Origin: Actinomortierella ambigua
Lineage: Eukaryota > Mortierellomycota > Mortierellomycetes > Mortierellales > Mortierellaceae
Assembly (NCBI GenBank): GCA_016098155.1
Contig: JAAAJB010000466.1
Span: 1 to 28,318, forward strand
Length of the DNA stretch: 28,318 bases
Direction of reading: 5' to 3'
Part shown: in pieces, positions 1 through 11,444 of the stretch
How positions within the stretch are numbered: the stretch's first letter is position 1
How the letters are laid out: each line of letters starts with the position of its first letter
The notes under the pieces: generated by a model
Seen by the model: only the letters and a program-made list of their open reading frames with translations
What the model was told of the DNA's origin: nothing
The model's database searches: none
Position numbers and translations under genes: made by a program

Positions 1-560
1 AAAGTATGGAGTATGAACGAAATTCTGACCAATTCAACAGAAAAAATGTATAAATCTGTGTGCCATGTGCTTTAAACTCTCGCTGTTTGTTGTGGACCCT
101 TGTACCCCACGTGTGCTCCCATACTTTACGCGCAAGGGCGGCTTCGTGGCACCTCACGTACTCATTCCCGGCGATCCACCAAATCCAACGCAGTACTATA
201 TTTTAGTACTGTACGCCAACCTTGGCATCTACGTCGGTAGCAATGTAGGTTCTGTCTCAACAGCAGTGCCAAACGTGCGTCCGTGCATATGCTCCGTGCT
301 GGGGTCTGACTCAGCTGTCTTCCAGCAACGGTATCAGAGGCAGTGCAAGCAACCGTAGTTCATCTGTCAGGCGCGTTACCTATTCGTACTCGACACTTTT
401 GCGGCTCTGCCAGCTCCTCGACTCATCGTGAGAACAAGAAACTGCGGCAGTTGGCGTCGAGACTCTGTTCCCACACTCCAGTCAACACTCTTTGAAATCA
501 ATCTGAAAGACGACTGCCCCCCCCCCCTACTCTCTTGGAGAAGGGCTGAGCACATTTTTT
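1..560. other. Upstream intergenic region
   Basis: No convincing gene is seen. A 97-codon open frame (65-358) matches no family I know and has no intron signals or leader. The stretch holds a perfect 8-bp hairpin (191-211) and an 11-base C run near 517-527, just before the putative promoter of the first gene. It probably contains that gene's upstream regulatory DNA, but no specific site can be defended. Confidence 0.5.
191..211. repeat. Perfect small hairpin
   Basis: The arms CAGTACTA and TAGTACTG are perfect inverse complements separated by the five bases TATTT. It lies about 430 bp upstream of the first start codon. No T-run or other terminator context follows it, so its role, if any, is unknown. 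Confidence 0.5.
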
Positions 561-563
561 TTG

Positions 564-570
564 TATAAAA
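564..570 (+). promoter_or_regulatory. TATA-like box of the large helical-repeat gene
   Basis: TATAAAA lies 71 bp before the ATG at 641. It is followed by a C/T-rich leader (about 581-630), as is common around fungal transcription starts. The site is seen in the sequence; its use as a core promoter is inferred. Confidence 0.4.
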
Positions 571-640
571 ATTCAAGGATTTCCTTCCATTTCTCTGCTC
601 CTCTCATTCCCACACTTTTCTCATTGCTTCAATTCACAAC

Positions 641-3600
641 ATGACTCAGATTGAATCTGCGAGTGAGCTGGCCATTCGCTCGGAGCGCGATTTTCATCGG
701 TTCATCTCGCGCAAGCCTTTTAGGGCGCGAACTGCGGCAGCCCACCAGCTTGTGCGCGACCATGGGGCCAAGGTATTGCCACTCGTCGTGGAACTTCTCG
801 CGACAGAACCCTTGGTCACCGAAATCCCCGTGCTACAGCCGCCTGCAGACCCCGAGTCGCTCAATGCAGACGGTGGCGACCCCAACCCGGTGACTGTCCA
901 GACCACGCTCATCTATCCCCAGACAAACTCTTCGAGGCGTTTCCTTGTACGCCAGCTGGGCCTGACCATGGCATGCTCGCTTGTTGAGGCCGGTGTGAAG
1001 GAGGCCATGCCTCTGCTGCTCGAGCAGCTCAACCATCCATCCTCGCTGGGCAAGAAGCAGCTTGTTTCTGTCCTTGGAGCCCACGCATCCGACGACGAGC
1101 TCTTGGCCACCACACGCGATTCGTCCCAGGCAACTATCGACAGTCTCGTCGAAGCCCTCATCAAGAACAAGCGCAAGCCCATCTCGTACACCATCCGTGG
1201 CAAGCCCATACCCGCGGTAAGAGCTGATGTCATCATATCATGTTATCACTGGACTAGCATGAAAAAGCCATTTCCTTACTGATAATTTTATTTTTTTGCT
1301 CTTGTTCCTAGCCTCGAGCACGTGCCACGACATTGCCATTGCTCTCGCGCTTCAAGGCCGACCTTCAAGCATCAGAAGACTTCAAGCGTCACGAAGTGTG
1401 GAAGAGCTATTCTGCGCTTATCACCATCCGCCGAAGCATGAGCACCACGACATCCGAAGAAGAGACGGACGAACAGATCAAGAACTCCCTCCTCGAGTTT
1501 CAGGAGCTCTACCCTCCCTTGCACCCTTGGATTGAGTTGCGGCCAAAGCAGCGTGACCCAAAGCTTGCCGACATCATCGTCGACCATCTCTTACACTTCC
1601 TCAATCACGATGTCCAGCGCACCATGAATCTGGTGCAGAAAGCCAGTTGGAGGATGACAGGCGACAAGCAGTATCAAACATCCATCCCTAGCCAGCTGTG
1701 GTCTCGCCGCGCTCAAGACTTTTGGAACCGTAAGCAAGACGGCACTATTCTCAGGGATTACTACACATCTTTGATCAATGTCGATGGTGGCGAGCTTGTG
1801 ATGCGGAGGGCTCTGCTCAACTCCAATATCTTCAAGAATTGTCGCACGGCGGTGGTCGATAGTCTGGCTCGCTCCGCGCTTGCTCTCCTGAAGCGAAGCG
1901 AGTTTGACCAGGTACCCAGCAAAACCCAGGACAAGTCCGTGGTCTCTGCGCGTATCGATGCCATTATTTCATTTGTTGCTTTGGCCATCGAAAACATTGC
2001 CTATCGCTCCAAGGGCTGCTCAAAGTATGAGGCCAAGGTCGAGCCAGCACAGGTTGTCTACGATACCACTTTTAACCTGTTGAAGGACACTCTACGCCCC
2101 GCCACCGCTGTTCTCAAGCGGTTCACAAACAGCGAAACGGAGCTGGTCAACCGACTCAAGTTAACAATCCTGAATAAGCTGATTGGCGAATATACCACAA
2201 GCGTCAATCACGCATGCCGGGTTTTCCCACCTCTGGCGCTTGTGCTGTTTGAAGAAATCAAGCCTTTCTTCAACGTCCCCGAGCGCCTTTCGGCACCATT
2301 GGCAACCATTGCTGACAACTTGCTGATGTCACTCAAGGCATCATCCGAGTCTGTGTACGACATTCCAGGCAACAAAGTTGACAGGCCATTTTCATCCATG
2401 CCACCATGGGACAACGAGGAGGTCTTCAATATCACAGTTCTCAAGGAGTACGAGAGAACGCAAGGAACAGAAGCAGGCTTGTTTGACCAGGACTTCAGTT
2501 CGCGATTCAACAACCTCGGCACTTGCCTGAAGCCCAGCCAGCGGAACAAGATGGCGACCTGGCTGATTGAGGGATCAGGCCTCCACACTGTTCTGGTCAA
2601 GAAGATTTCGAGTCTGCTCCTTACCTCTACGTTTACGGGTGTTCTTTCGAACCCTGAGCTACGTCATCAGTTCATTTATCCGCTTGTATTCGGTGATCTC
2701 AAGGCTGAAGCGAATTTAGGTCAGGAGGCTTGTATTTGGGCTTCCTTCCTCGATATTCGAAATGCTGAGACACGCGCCCTGATGGCTAAGGAGACGTTCA
2801 AGCCCTCTTTTGCCGATCGTCTCAAGTGGATCACCGCCATCCTCAATGCCACTCGGCGCAGCGGTAGCGTGCGCGAGTGGATCGAAACCCTCAAGTGGCT
2901 CCTCCCAAAGTATGGGTCATCTTTTTTTTTTTTTTTTTTTTTTTTCTTTCCTTTTTGCGAACATATTTGTATGTTCATTCTCTTAATCTTTCTTTCTATT
3001 TTATTTTTCCTCTTTTTTTTTTTTTTTTTTTTTTTGCTCTCCATGTGGCGAACATTGTCGGAGTATCATATCGCTAATCTTCGTCTCATTCTGAATATAT
3101 CACTAGGATTCGTAATGAGATTCAGCCCAACATGCTATTGCTGGCGCCTATTCTAACATCATCCGATGGCCTCATCCCTCGTCAGTATCTCGACAATGCG
3201 ACTCTTGACGAGGCCAAAGAACTAGTCAGCCTCTATCTAACTATGGATGCGCAGGTAAGCTCACTTGGTTCTCAACTCATGAGCACTTTGCTATGCAGTG
3301 CACAATTACATGCATTCATCTTTACTCATATGTCTTATTTTATCAACATCAATCCTTTGTTCTCACGTAGAATGCCTCGGCCATTGTTCCTGTGTCTCAG
3401 ATCACAGACTTTATTGACCAACTGGCAACTCAGGCACTAAACCGATTTGTCCACGATCCGTCGCATCCATTCTTCCAGTTCGGTGCAGAGATCCCATGGC
3501 GTCGAGCTTTGACACGAAATGGAACGGCAACGGCGTTGGATTACTACTACCTTCACGTTAAGGAGCCCACATACGACAGTGACGATCGCAACGAGGAGGA

Positions 3601-6600
3601 AGAGCTGGAGCGTCGTAAACTGTTGGCGAAGGGAAAGAGCGAGCTGAAAAAGCGTGGAGGACGACTTCTGCTTCTTCGCGTTCCTGATGGCCAGGAGGAG
3701 ACTTTTGTTCAGGCCAAGCTCGCCATTTTCAACAAGCGCTGGCTTGAGGTCAAGGATGCTGTCATCACGGCGCAGCAGCTTGAGCCAAAGGAGGGCGACG
3801 ATCTTTTGGAGATTGGTCAGCCCGAGATCTGGAATGAGCGGTGTTGTACTTTGATTGGCGAGCTTGGTTGGCGCTGGGAGCGTTCGCCCACGCTCCAGCG
3901 TCAGGTGAAGCGCTGGATGGACACTTTGGAGTCGGCAAAGAAGCTGACGTTTGGTTCCGAGGAGGTGCTGGACTGGGGAAGCGAGACAGAGGTATCCACA
4001 GCAGATGATAACATGGATACCGTCTTCTCTCAGTACACATCACCTTTCTGGCTCCAGCTGAATGGAGACAAGCTTGAGATTTACGGCAAGTACATGGATC
4101 TCAAGATCAGGTCGACCTCCAACTGGGCAGTAGTGAGCAACGGAAACAATCTCTGCCAAGACAAGAAGTTTGAGAAAAAGTCTGGAAGGACTCCCGGAGA
4201 CCTGTACCTCGAATGGTTCAACCTTTCCACTTCAGCTATTCATATCTCTGAGGTGTTTGAGTACCTGGCGTCGACGCGTCAAGATCTGCTGACGGACGAA
4301 ATTCTTACAGCCCAAACCGAGTTCCGCGGTATTTTCAACCAGATTACAACCAACACTTCCTGGGACCCTTTCGTTAGCCAACCTGACCGCTTGACACCTC
4401 ACCAATGTGAGTTGCTGCAGAAGCGCCACCGCGCTGGTCTGCTCGAGACTTCACAAAGATTTGTGTTGCGTGTCCGTCATGCTGAAGCATTTATCAAGCT
4501 GCCCATTACCAACATGGCCGATGTTGCAGAGATCCTCGTTCTCCCCAACCTTCCTTCGCGCATCACAGAGGCACTGCTAATGTATGCCCCGACGCTCGGT
4601 GAGCCAGCCTCAACCCTTCAAGTGCTCCTTGCTCCCGTCTACCTGCATTCCCACTTGGCCCGTACAGCGATCCATGCTGTCAATAATGCGCTCCAGCACG
4701 TCCATGTTAGCAAGGTTGCCGACTTTATCTCCCCTCTCTTCCCTCCTCCCGGAAGCAAGCCTTTCAAGGTCACAATCCAAAAGGAGGCACTGCGACTGGC
4801 TTGTGGCAGCATGAAGCTGTTCTCCAGCGACACTATCCAGGCGCTGGTGAAGAGACTCTGGACACGAACAGACTTTCATCGCGACTCCCGCTCGGTATTG
4901 ATCCAGCAGCTCATTGGCCTTCTTGCCAGCAGTGAGGCGACAGAGGAGGCCTATGTCACTGCCTGCGAGACGGCGTGGAAGTTGTTAACTGAGGCGGCTA
5001 GAAACAAGGACTGGCGCAAGGACGGCATCACCATGGCTCTCTTGGCAGTGTCGCCTACAGAACGTGTCAACGAAAGCGGTGACATCTGGGTCTCTCACAA
5101 TAACCTGACTGCCCAGATTTACACGAACACATCCCTCTCGGAAATGTCGCATGTGAGCATCCCTAGGCGCATGATAGATGATTATGTGGAGAAGGTACTT
5201 CTTCCATTGACAGAGGAGATGGGCGAAGAGAAGGCGATGGTAGAGGTGAGGATGCTGGCTTACCAGGAGTTGATCAACTCGACGGGCTGGATAACCCCTC
5301 AGAACGCGGCCACACTTGCGAAGAGGTGGGAAAAGGAGCTCGGCCAGGTTCAGGATCACGTCAAGGCGCTTCAGACTCTGTTGGTGTTTGGTCTCGCTCG
5401 ATGTGTCCGTCCTGAGACACAGCACGCGATGGAGAACAAGGGCACCAAGGCAACCGTTGCATGGGGAGCACTCGTCAGCCACGTGCGTGGACTGGCAACC
5501 GACTTTATGGACACCTCAAAGGCCCGCAATATTCGTCTGCAATACCTCCAAAGAATCCAGAATCTCAAGTTAGGGGAGAGCTTGCTGTGCCAAAACACTG
5601 GTGCTGCCTCTTCAGCCGGCGCTTTTCTGGGAGACAACATGGACCTTGTGCAGCCGTTGCTGGACGCTGGACTCGAGTCGGTTCTTTGGACGGTGGTGGT
5701 GGCTCGTGAGATTGCTGTCTTTCAGCCCAAGCCTGAGTGGACGCAGGACATGATCAACGAGGAGGCCTTCCGCATTCTGGTCCGTATCGTGACGCTTGGC
5801 AACAAGTACTTGTCAGATATTGCGGTTGTCAAGTCGTGGATCGAGAAGCTATTTAGCAAAGCCGACAAGAAGAATTTGCTCCGCTCTTTTATCGGCCGCA
5901 AGCTCTTGACCTCGGATCCGGCCTTTGCTGATTGGGTCCATCTGGACACGGTGACGCTGATGGTCTTGAATAGCAACAGAGGCCTGTTTGGGCTTCGGGA
6001 GATCAGCGCGTTTATTGAGCGCGTGGCAACCTGTGAGGCAGACATGTTTTACAGAACCAACTGCGACCTACTTGGCAGCATCCTTGCGGCCGAGCTGAAC
6101 ACTCAGGAGCAGAAGCGCAAGAAGGAAACCACAACGGACTACCTCACACTTTTCCATGAGGTCCTTTTGCCCATTGTGGAGCGTGCCAGACGTGCGGGAT
6201 GGAAGCACGGACCGGATGCATCCTTGCTGCGCACCATCGCCAACAGTGCATGGATGGTCTTGTTCCGTGCTTTTATCGACCTCTCAGGCGAGATGCTCCA
6301 TCACTACATTGAACGTTCGCTCGAGCTTCGAGTGGACGAGTGGGCGGCGCGCAACATGGTCTCCAGCTACGTGTCCTCGATGGTTGAGCTGATCAAAGAC
6401 AATCGCCAAACACCCCTCCAGAGTGATCAGTACTACGAAAGCAAGGGTATCACACCGGCACGCGTGTTGTTGGTCGAAGCGGTGATGAATGGTAAGCTTG
6501 CCAACCTTGAGCTCTCGGCCTTTGCCAACAGGCAGCATGACATGCCTCCTGAGGTCATGTTTGCCCATGCATTTGTCTTTGAGCCCAAGCCCGTTGACCC

Positions 6601-7702
6601 GGCGCCTGGTGTCCTGAACAAGGTCCGTGTTGAGAAGCAGACAAAGCAATCTATGAAGGACATGGATGAGTACTGGAAGAATACTCTTGATGCTTCCGGT
6701 GGCTACTTTAAGACTCTAAGTCAAGGTAAGGGTGCAATACCAATGTGTCCATCTTGTGAAAAACATTTCTGGGGGTAGGCATTCAAATTGACTGTTTTTT
6801 TTACTCACATACACAAACATATTTTATGTATATATATATAGCGGTGGAGAAGACCAAGTCGCAGACAATGTCGCCGGCCATGCTTCACACCTATCGCGGT
6901 CTGACATTCACCATTCTCGAGTCCAACCGAGGTTTCGTTTTGATGCGTCCGTTTGTGTATCTGGATTTTGTCGGTCTGGTGGTGACAGCCCCAGACACAG
7001 AGCACACACCAACAGCATTTGCCACGCAGATGGTTAGGGCATTCCAACCAGTTCAGCATCCAGTGGAGCGCCACGTCTCCAATTACATGTGGGCACCACC
7101 GATGGCGCTCGCATTGGACATGGCAGAGTATCTGATGGATCATGTTCGCGGCGAGGCAGAGCTTGAGGGCCATCGCGAGGCCCAGTTGATTGAGCAGCTC
7201 ACGGCGCAGTTCTTGTCCAACTGGATGCGCGACACGGTGAAGACCAAGGCAGGAGGCGTCTTTGCCAAGGCGGAGGGCCTGGCGGCGGTCGAGGTGCTCA
7301 AGGCTCGCTACAACAAGCTAGTCGATGAGCTTTGTCAGCCAGCCTCGGGTGGATACAACTTGGCTCTGCAGCTCCCAGAGTTTGAGCCAGGTCTGCCTGA
7401 CCAGGAGCCCGAGGAGGAGTTTTGTGAGTGGTAAAGCAGAAGAGGGGGACGAAGTAGGATCGATCGAGTGGAGTACATAGCAAATATATCATTTAGCTTC
7501 TGTTTCTTGTTTCCCCGCTTGCGTTTTTCTGTGGAAAGGTCTGAGCACGCTCCACACGTTGTTGCCCTCATACCGCGAGGTGGGGGAATCGCCTGTCAGG
7601 AGGGCGCTAGTTGGCCTAGCCTATGTGGATAGCATTCCATTTGACATGTTCATCCCAAACTGTAGCATTGATATGGGTGGTGGCGCGGTGGCGATGGTGT
7701 AG
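641..7702 (+). CDS. Giant predicted HEAT/ARM-like helical protein, unknown function (6 exons)
   Basis: The exons are 641-1216, 1312-2909, 3107-3254, 3371-6725, 6842-7423 and 7539-7702. All introns are GT-AG, and the frame stays intact at every junction, giving 2,141 codons including the TAG at 7700-7702. The start at 641 has A at -3 and follows a pyrimidine-rich leader. The product is soluble: I see no signal peptide or membrane segment. It is made mostly of amphipathic helices in repeating pairs, clearest in the fourth exon around 4640-4930, which suggests an alpha-solenoid scaffold. A highly charged stretch (acidic, then Lys/Arg-rich) lies at about residues 843-880. I do not recognise a family or catalytic motif. 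The second intron (197 bp) carries two long T tracts. Ending at 7434 by reading through the last donor is possible but less likely, because exon 6 is open, in phase and bounded by a GTGAGT donor and a T-rich acceptor. The gene converges on the GT17 gene. Confidence 0.85.
2910..3106 (+). other. Intron 2 with twin poly-T tracts
   Basis: The donor GTATGG and acceptor CACTAG join AA to G, forming a Lys codon in phase. Inside are T24 (2922-2945) and T23 (3013-3035). Together they make this the longest intron of its gene. An uninterrupted frame happens to run through the first tracts and would create a false Phe-rich protein end if the intron were missed. Confidence 0.8.
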
Positions 7703-7748
7703 GTGGTATTTTTAAGTCCTACAAGTTCTCTACTATATCCAAAGTTTA

Positions 7749-8933
7749 TTAACGAGCCACGCTATCGGTGCTGCCTGGGACGTCCCTGAAGGCAGCCTTG
7801 GGGTCCTTGTAGCGGCGGGTCAAATAGGCGTACTTTTCGGGGTGGTCGGCCACGTACTGGGGTATATCAGTCGGCGGTCCTCTGTAAACGTAGGTCTCTG
7901 GGCGGTCAAAGAGGTCCCTGCCCTGCTGGAAATGCTGGATGATCCAATCGTTGTTCATGTAGGTGGCCTGATTATGTTCTGTGTGCGAATACGAGGCTGC
8001 CTTGCTTTTGACTTGCGAAATGGTGCTGAAGCACCATGAACAGTGCCAACAGGCATCGGGGATGATGTTGGCCTCGGGGGCGTAGACCAGTGCTCGTAGA
8101 CGGTGTCCGACGTTGGGCCAATCCTCCCAGAGCGGCTTGGGGAACTGGCGTATACCGTTCTGGGCAAGGACCACAGGCTCGTCGCTGCTCGGGTCGACAT
8201 CGGTGGGTGCCAGCTGAAACTGGGCCATGACGGGACCGCGCCTCGGCTCATCACGCTTGAATTCAAAAGAGTAGTAGTAGAGGTCGCAGTTGAGGACCAA
8301 AGGAGAGGCTGCATTCTTCTGCTTCTTGATCTTCGCCAGTGCAGAGGCCCGTGGAATCTCATCCATGTCGGAGTGGATGATCCAGTCACCTGGGGATGGT
8401 CGCAGGGTCTCAAGGGCCGTCCGTATGCCCTTGTTGCGAAGATAGTCCTCGATAATCCAAGGCCCGGTGCTCCCCATCTGGTGGTGGCGGTCATGCTCGG
8501 CCTGAGTGATGTTGGGGACGACGATGTGGAGCACCCGAGGCATAAATCGAGCAAAGGCCTCGCTCCGCGATGCCCTCTGGAAGTGCAAGGGTTTGTAGTG
8601 GCCCTGAAACGTCTCTTCTGACTCAATAACTACAAAGTAGTCGACAACCGATTCCAGTTCATTCATCCGGATTTCTAGCATTTCAAGCTCGGTGCTGAAC
8701 AGGACCATGTCGAAAATACGCGGGCCACGTACTTCCTGTTTGGTTGGTACTGGTATACTAGGGGTTTCAATGACATTTGCATGTGGCGTAATCCTAGGTT
8801 CTGACAATGATTGATGGTATTGGTAGATGACTGTGGCGAAGATGAAGCAGCCAAGGACGATCAGGATCCGAAGCCATCTTGTCATCTTCCAGTATGACAA
8901 CGACGAGGCTGCTGATGTCGCAGGGGGAGCCAT
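7749..8933 (-). CDS. GT17-family N-acetylglucosaminyltransferase (type II Golgi membrane protein)
   Basis: This single-exon gene encodes 394 aa. I start it at the ATG at 8933 because the longer frame begins only with TTG, whereas this ATG has A at -3 and G at +4 and follows a C/T-rich leader. A short cytosolic tail precedes a membrane anchor at about residues 21-37, as in type II Golgi enzymes. The conserved family block (residues 72-111) includes FDMVLFSTELEMLEIRMNEL. A DxD-like DMDE sits at 189-192 within DWIIHSDMDEIPR, the likely metal and nucleotide-sugar site. A Cys/His-rich block containing CWHCSWCFS lies near 290. The family includes animal MGAT3, which adds the bisecting GlcNAc to the N-glycan core mannose. 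Activity in fungi is not well established, so acceptor and linkage are inferred. The length fits fungal members. The gene lies 46 bp from the convergent gene's stop and 3.75 kb from a divergent GH47 mannosidase gene. Confidence 0.88.
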   Translation of the reverse strand: MAPPATSAASSLSYWKMTRWLRILIVLGCFIFATVIYQYHQSLSEPRITPHANVIETPSIPVPTKQEVRGPRIFDMVLFSTELEMLEIRMNELESVVDYFVVIESEETFQGHYKPLHFQRASRSEAFARFMPRVLHIVVPNITQAEHDRHHQMGSTGPWIIEDYLRNKGIRTALETLRPSPGDWIIHSDMDEIPRASALAKIKKQKNAASPLVLNCDLYYYSFEFKRDEPRRGPVMAQFQLAPTDVDPSSDEPVVLAQNGIRQFPKPLWEDWPNVGHRLRALVYAPEANIIPDACWHCSWCFSTISQVKSKAASYSHTEHNQATYMNNDWIIQHFQQGRDLFDRPETYVYRGPPTDIPQYVADHPEKYAYLTRRYKDPKAAFRDVPGSTDSVAR

Positions 8934-9675
8934 CGTTTTCTCGGTTGGTATGAAAAAAGGGGAAGGGGAAGACAGAAGAGTGAGGGCGCAGGGGGAAAAG
9001 GGGCAAAACGTTATTTCAACAGTGGACTGGTGAGAAACAATCAGATCTTGTCCAATCACCGGTTGTTCGACCACCAAGCAGACTGCTCACACTCTAAGGT
9101 GCGTTCACAATTGAATCGGCAGGACAACCAGTCATTATTGGCGAGTAGAGACAAGAAGAAAGCTACTCTCTTTCATTTTCAAAAGCGGCCGATCGACCCC
9201 ATGAGAGGGGGGTTCTTTCCTTTTCTTATGGCATCTCATCCACGTGCTGGCATATCACTGTGAAACTGCCCATGATGCTTAGGACACCTCCGCTGACAGT
9301 ATCTGTCTATGCTCTGCATGCTCAGGGCTATATCAATGTTGGTAGAAAGAAAATGCGATACTCTCTGCCGTTCTTCACGGATGGCTGTATCCGCAAGACT
9401 TCTACCCCTAAGGAATGGTGTTCCTGATCGCCCTCAAGTATTACCTTGCCTTGACTAGTCAGTGTAAGGTCTCCTGCTTACGAGCTGCTTCTTTGGAGCA
9501 CAGTAGGTCGACCATGGCCATTGCTGGATGAGGGGAGAGTGAGGTGCTAATGCTGGCTGGAAGGTGAGCCGGGCGAGCCGCTCTAGTGTCATTCTCACCA
9601 CCTTGGCAGAGGTTAAAACCGTCGTCAATTCGTGTGAACTAGAGACAACAAAAAAAAAATCACCGAAACATCTCT
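8934..9675. other. 5' flank of the GT17 gene
   Basis: On the minus strand, the 100 bp before the ATG at 8933 are strongly C/T-rich, consistent with a 5' leader. I see no convincing TATA box. Further out I find no gene or obvious repeat until the repeat island begins near 9676. Confidence 0.4.
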
Positions 9676-10035
9676 CCCAATTAAGGTTTTCGCGAAACAT
9701 TTCGCCATTCTATTCGTTCTTGAAAGCATTTCATGAAACGCCAGCTCCTCGAGGCTAGAAAACACATTAGTGGGGCCCACAGATAAGCTAGAGTGGCGAG
9801 AGTGGTTACGACGGTTGTGTAGATCAACTCTGTGCTCTCCCAATATTGTAGTATCCTTATCCAGTACCAAGGGAGAGTATGCCGTTTCTACGTGGACGAT
9901 ATTATGCATGAATAGTGCACATGGTGCCAATGCGCGACTACTGCAAGAGAGAAAGAGAAAGTTAAGTCTCATCCATGGCTCCCGATATGTGTGTGTAAAA
10001 AGGCAGTAGGTCTTTCTGTTGCCCGTCTCTCCTCA
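9676..10035 (+). repeat. Repeat family copy A (left arm of inverted pair)
   Basis: This segment is clearly similar, in the same orientation, to 11480-11820. Its first 140 bp also match 12157-12300 in inverse orientation, sharing for example GGCTAGAAAACACA and AAGCTAGAGTGGC. It carries the near-palindrome CGAAACATTTCG at 9693-9704. It may be one terminal inverted repeat of a 2.6-kb element ending near 12300. That reading is inferred; no target-site duplication was identified. Confidence 0.65.
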
Positions 10036-10219
10036 TTCAGTACTTGTCACCCCCGCCATTCAATACCGACTGAACACCAGTAGACGCACTCTGATCTTGA
10101 TGAGGATTTCCAAGAAACCATTCTATTTACTCATCTTGCCTAAACAGAAAGACACTATGTCCATGGGTCACCAAAGCAAACACAGAAAGAACGAAACGAG
10201 ACCTTTTTCATAGTTATTG

Positions 10220-10247
10220 GTACCGCTACACTGCGGTGTACTGGTAC
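10220..10247. repeat. Imperfect hairpin
   Basis: The arms GTACCGCTACAC and GTGTACTGGTAC pair at 10 of 12 positions around a TGCG loop. It lies inside the repeat island. No function can be assigned. Confidence 0.35.
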
Positions 10248-10503
10248 TCTACCCAGAATCCCGGTACGTGTCATAGTTATTTACTAGTCTTTATGTTGTT
10301 GTAGTACTTTGTGTATGACAGAAAATAGTATCATCAATAGCATCATCTCTATACGGATACGTATCTTTGATATGACCTGTCCTAGGTATCTAGATAGACG
10401 CTCTCTCTCCACCGACGACGCTAGGACAGAGAGGTACACTCTTGCGACGCGAGCAAGCGTAGGGTACTCCTGTCGACGTGCCTTCCACTACTACAGGAGA
10501 TCC

Positions 10504-10964
10504 CTAATCGAATACTTCAGCTTTTGCTGCAGGTACTGCATCCTGTATTCCATCCGTTTCTGAGGTAACGTCATCCACATATCCTTGATTTTGGTTGCCC
10601 TCGCTTGCATTTTCGTCATCGTCGCCTTTGCCGTCACTTGAGGTGTTGTGCGAAAGTCGAGTAGCCTTGACCAATTCTTTGGCGCAATCTGCCATTTCGT
10701 TGGCCAATCAGAAACAAGCTTTTGTCCGTAGAATGCTTTTAACCACAACCCGAAGCCCGAATGTACATAGATTAAAGACTTGACCTTTGAAGGATTAACC
10801 AATCCATAGAGGCAACATTTCGGATTACGGCACCAATACGGCTTCTTATCATAGATCATGCGAAAATGGCCAAAATCACATAGATTAGCCAAGTCGGAGA
10901 GTACAAAACGCACTACCAGGATACACGAGGTTTTCAAGAGTCGGCTGGGGCGAGCGCCAAGCAA
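10504..10964 (-). pseudogene. Relic ORF inside repeat island, frameshifted
   Basis: Two overlapping minus-strand frames look protein-like in succession. The upstream part (10964 to about 10700) includes KPYWCRNPKCCLYGLVNPSK. It seems to continue, after a shift near 10700, into a polar acidic tail (10707-10504) with SDGKGDDDENASEGNQ that ends at a stop. I do not recognise the family. Its position between inverted repeat copies suggests the decayed cargo of a mobile element, but it could be a chance open frame. Confidence 0.3.
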
Positions 10965-11444
10965 GACAGGAGACTAGGACATACTTAACTGAATCTACTT
11001 GACAATTTCCAGGTCCAATGGTAAAACATGGTACGATAGCACCAGTACGCGAACCAGCGCGACAATACCGGTACCAATCATTACTTCTTCACCACAAGAT
11101 GGTATACTCGAGATCCGACCTGTCCCCACGCCAGCTGATGGGGATTTGAGAAACTTGTGTCGTTGATTCAGGATCATCCCGTGTACTACAGTCTATCGAC
11201 TGGCAGTTAGCCGTTGTATTTTATCGATTTGGTTTATATAGGAACCGAACATCTGCCCATGAGACTACAATTTTTTTTGATGTCAGTGTTGGGTCTGTGC
11301 TTGATTTCATTAACTGAGTCATTAAAGCCCTTGTCTCCCTGGCACTAAAGTGGGTTTGCTGGCCAGATCAGGAAGCTAGGGAGAGGCTCGTATTTTTGTA
11401 TGCGCAAAGAGGGATTTCTTAGTTGTATCGGCCTCAATTATTTA

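Noticed and set aside
65..358. 97-codon plus-strand ORF with hydrophobic start
   Set aside because: No recognisable domain, no supporting signals, and the length is within chance for this composition.
2910..3156. Read-through of exon 2 into a Phe-rich C terminus
   Set aside because: The Phe runs come from the intron T tracts. Splicing 2909 to 3107 restores a natural protein sequence in phase.
8103..8621. 172-codon plus-strand ORF
   Set aside because: It is the antisense shadow of the GT17 gene, which has clear family motifs.
8934..9077. N-terminal extension of the GT17 protein
   Set aside because: It starts with TTG, not ATG, and the extra sequence is the translated pyrimidine-rich leader. 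ATG 8933 has a strong context.
9840..9900. Copia-type RNase H motif (SLSSTKGEYAV) on the plus strand
   Set aside because: The match is short, the homologous copy at 11640-11720 does not keep the frame, and no other retrotransposon domain is present.
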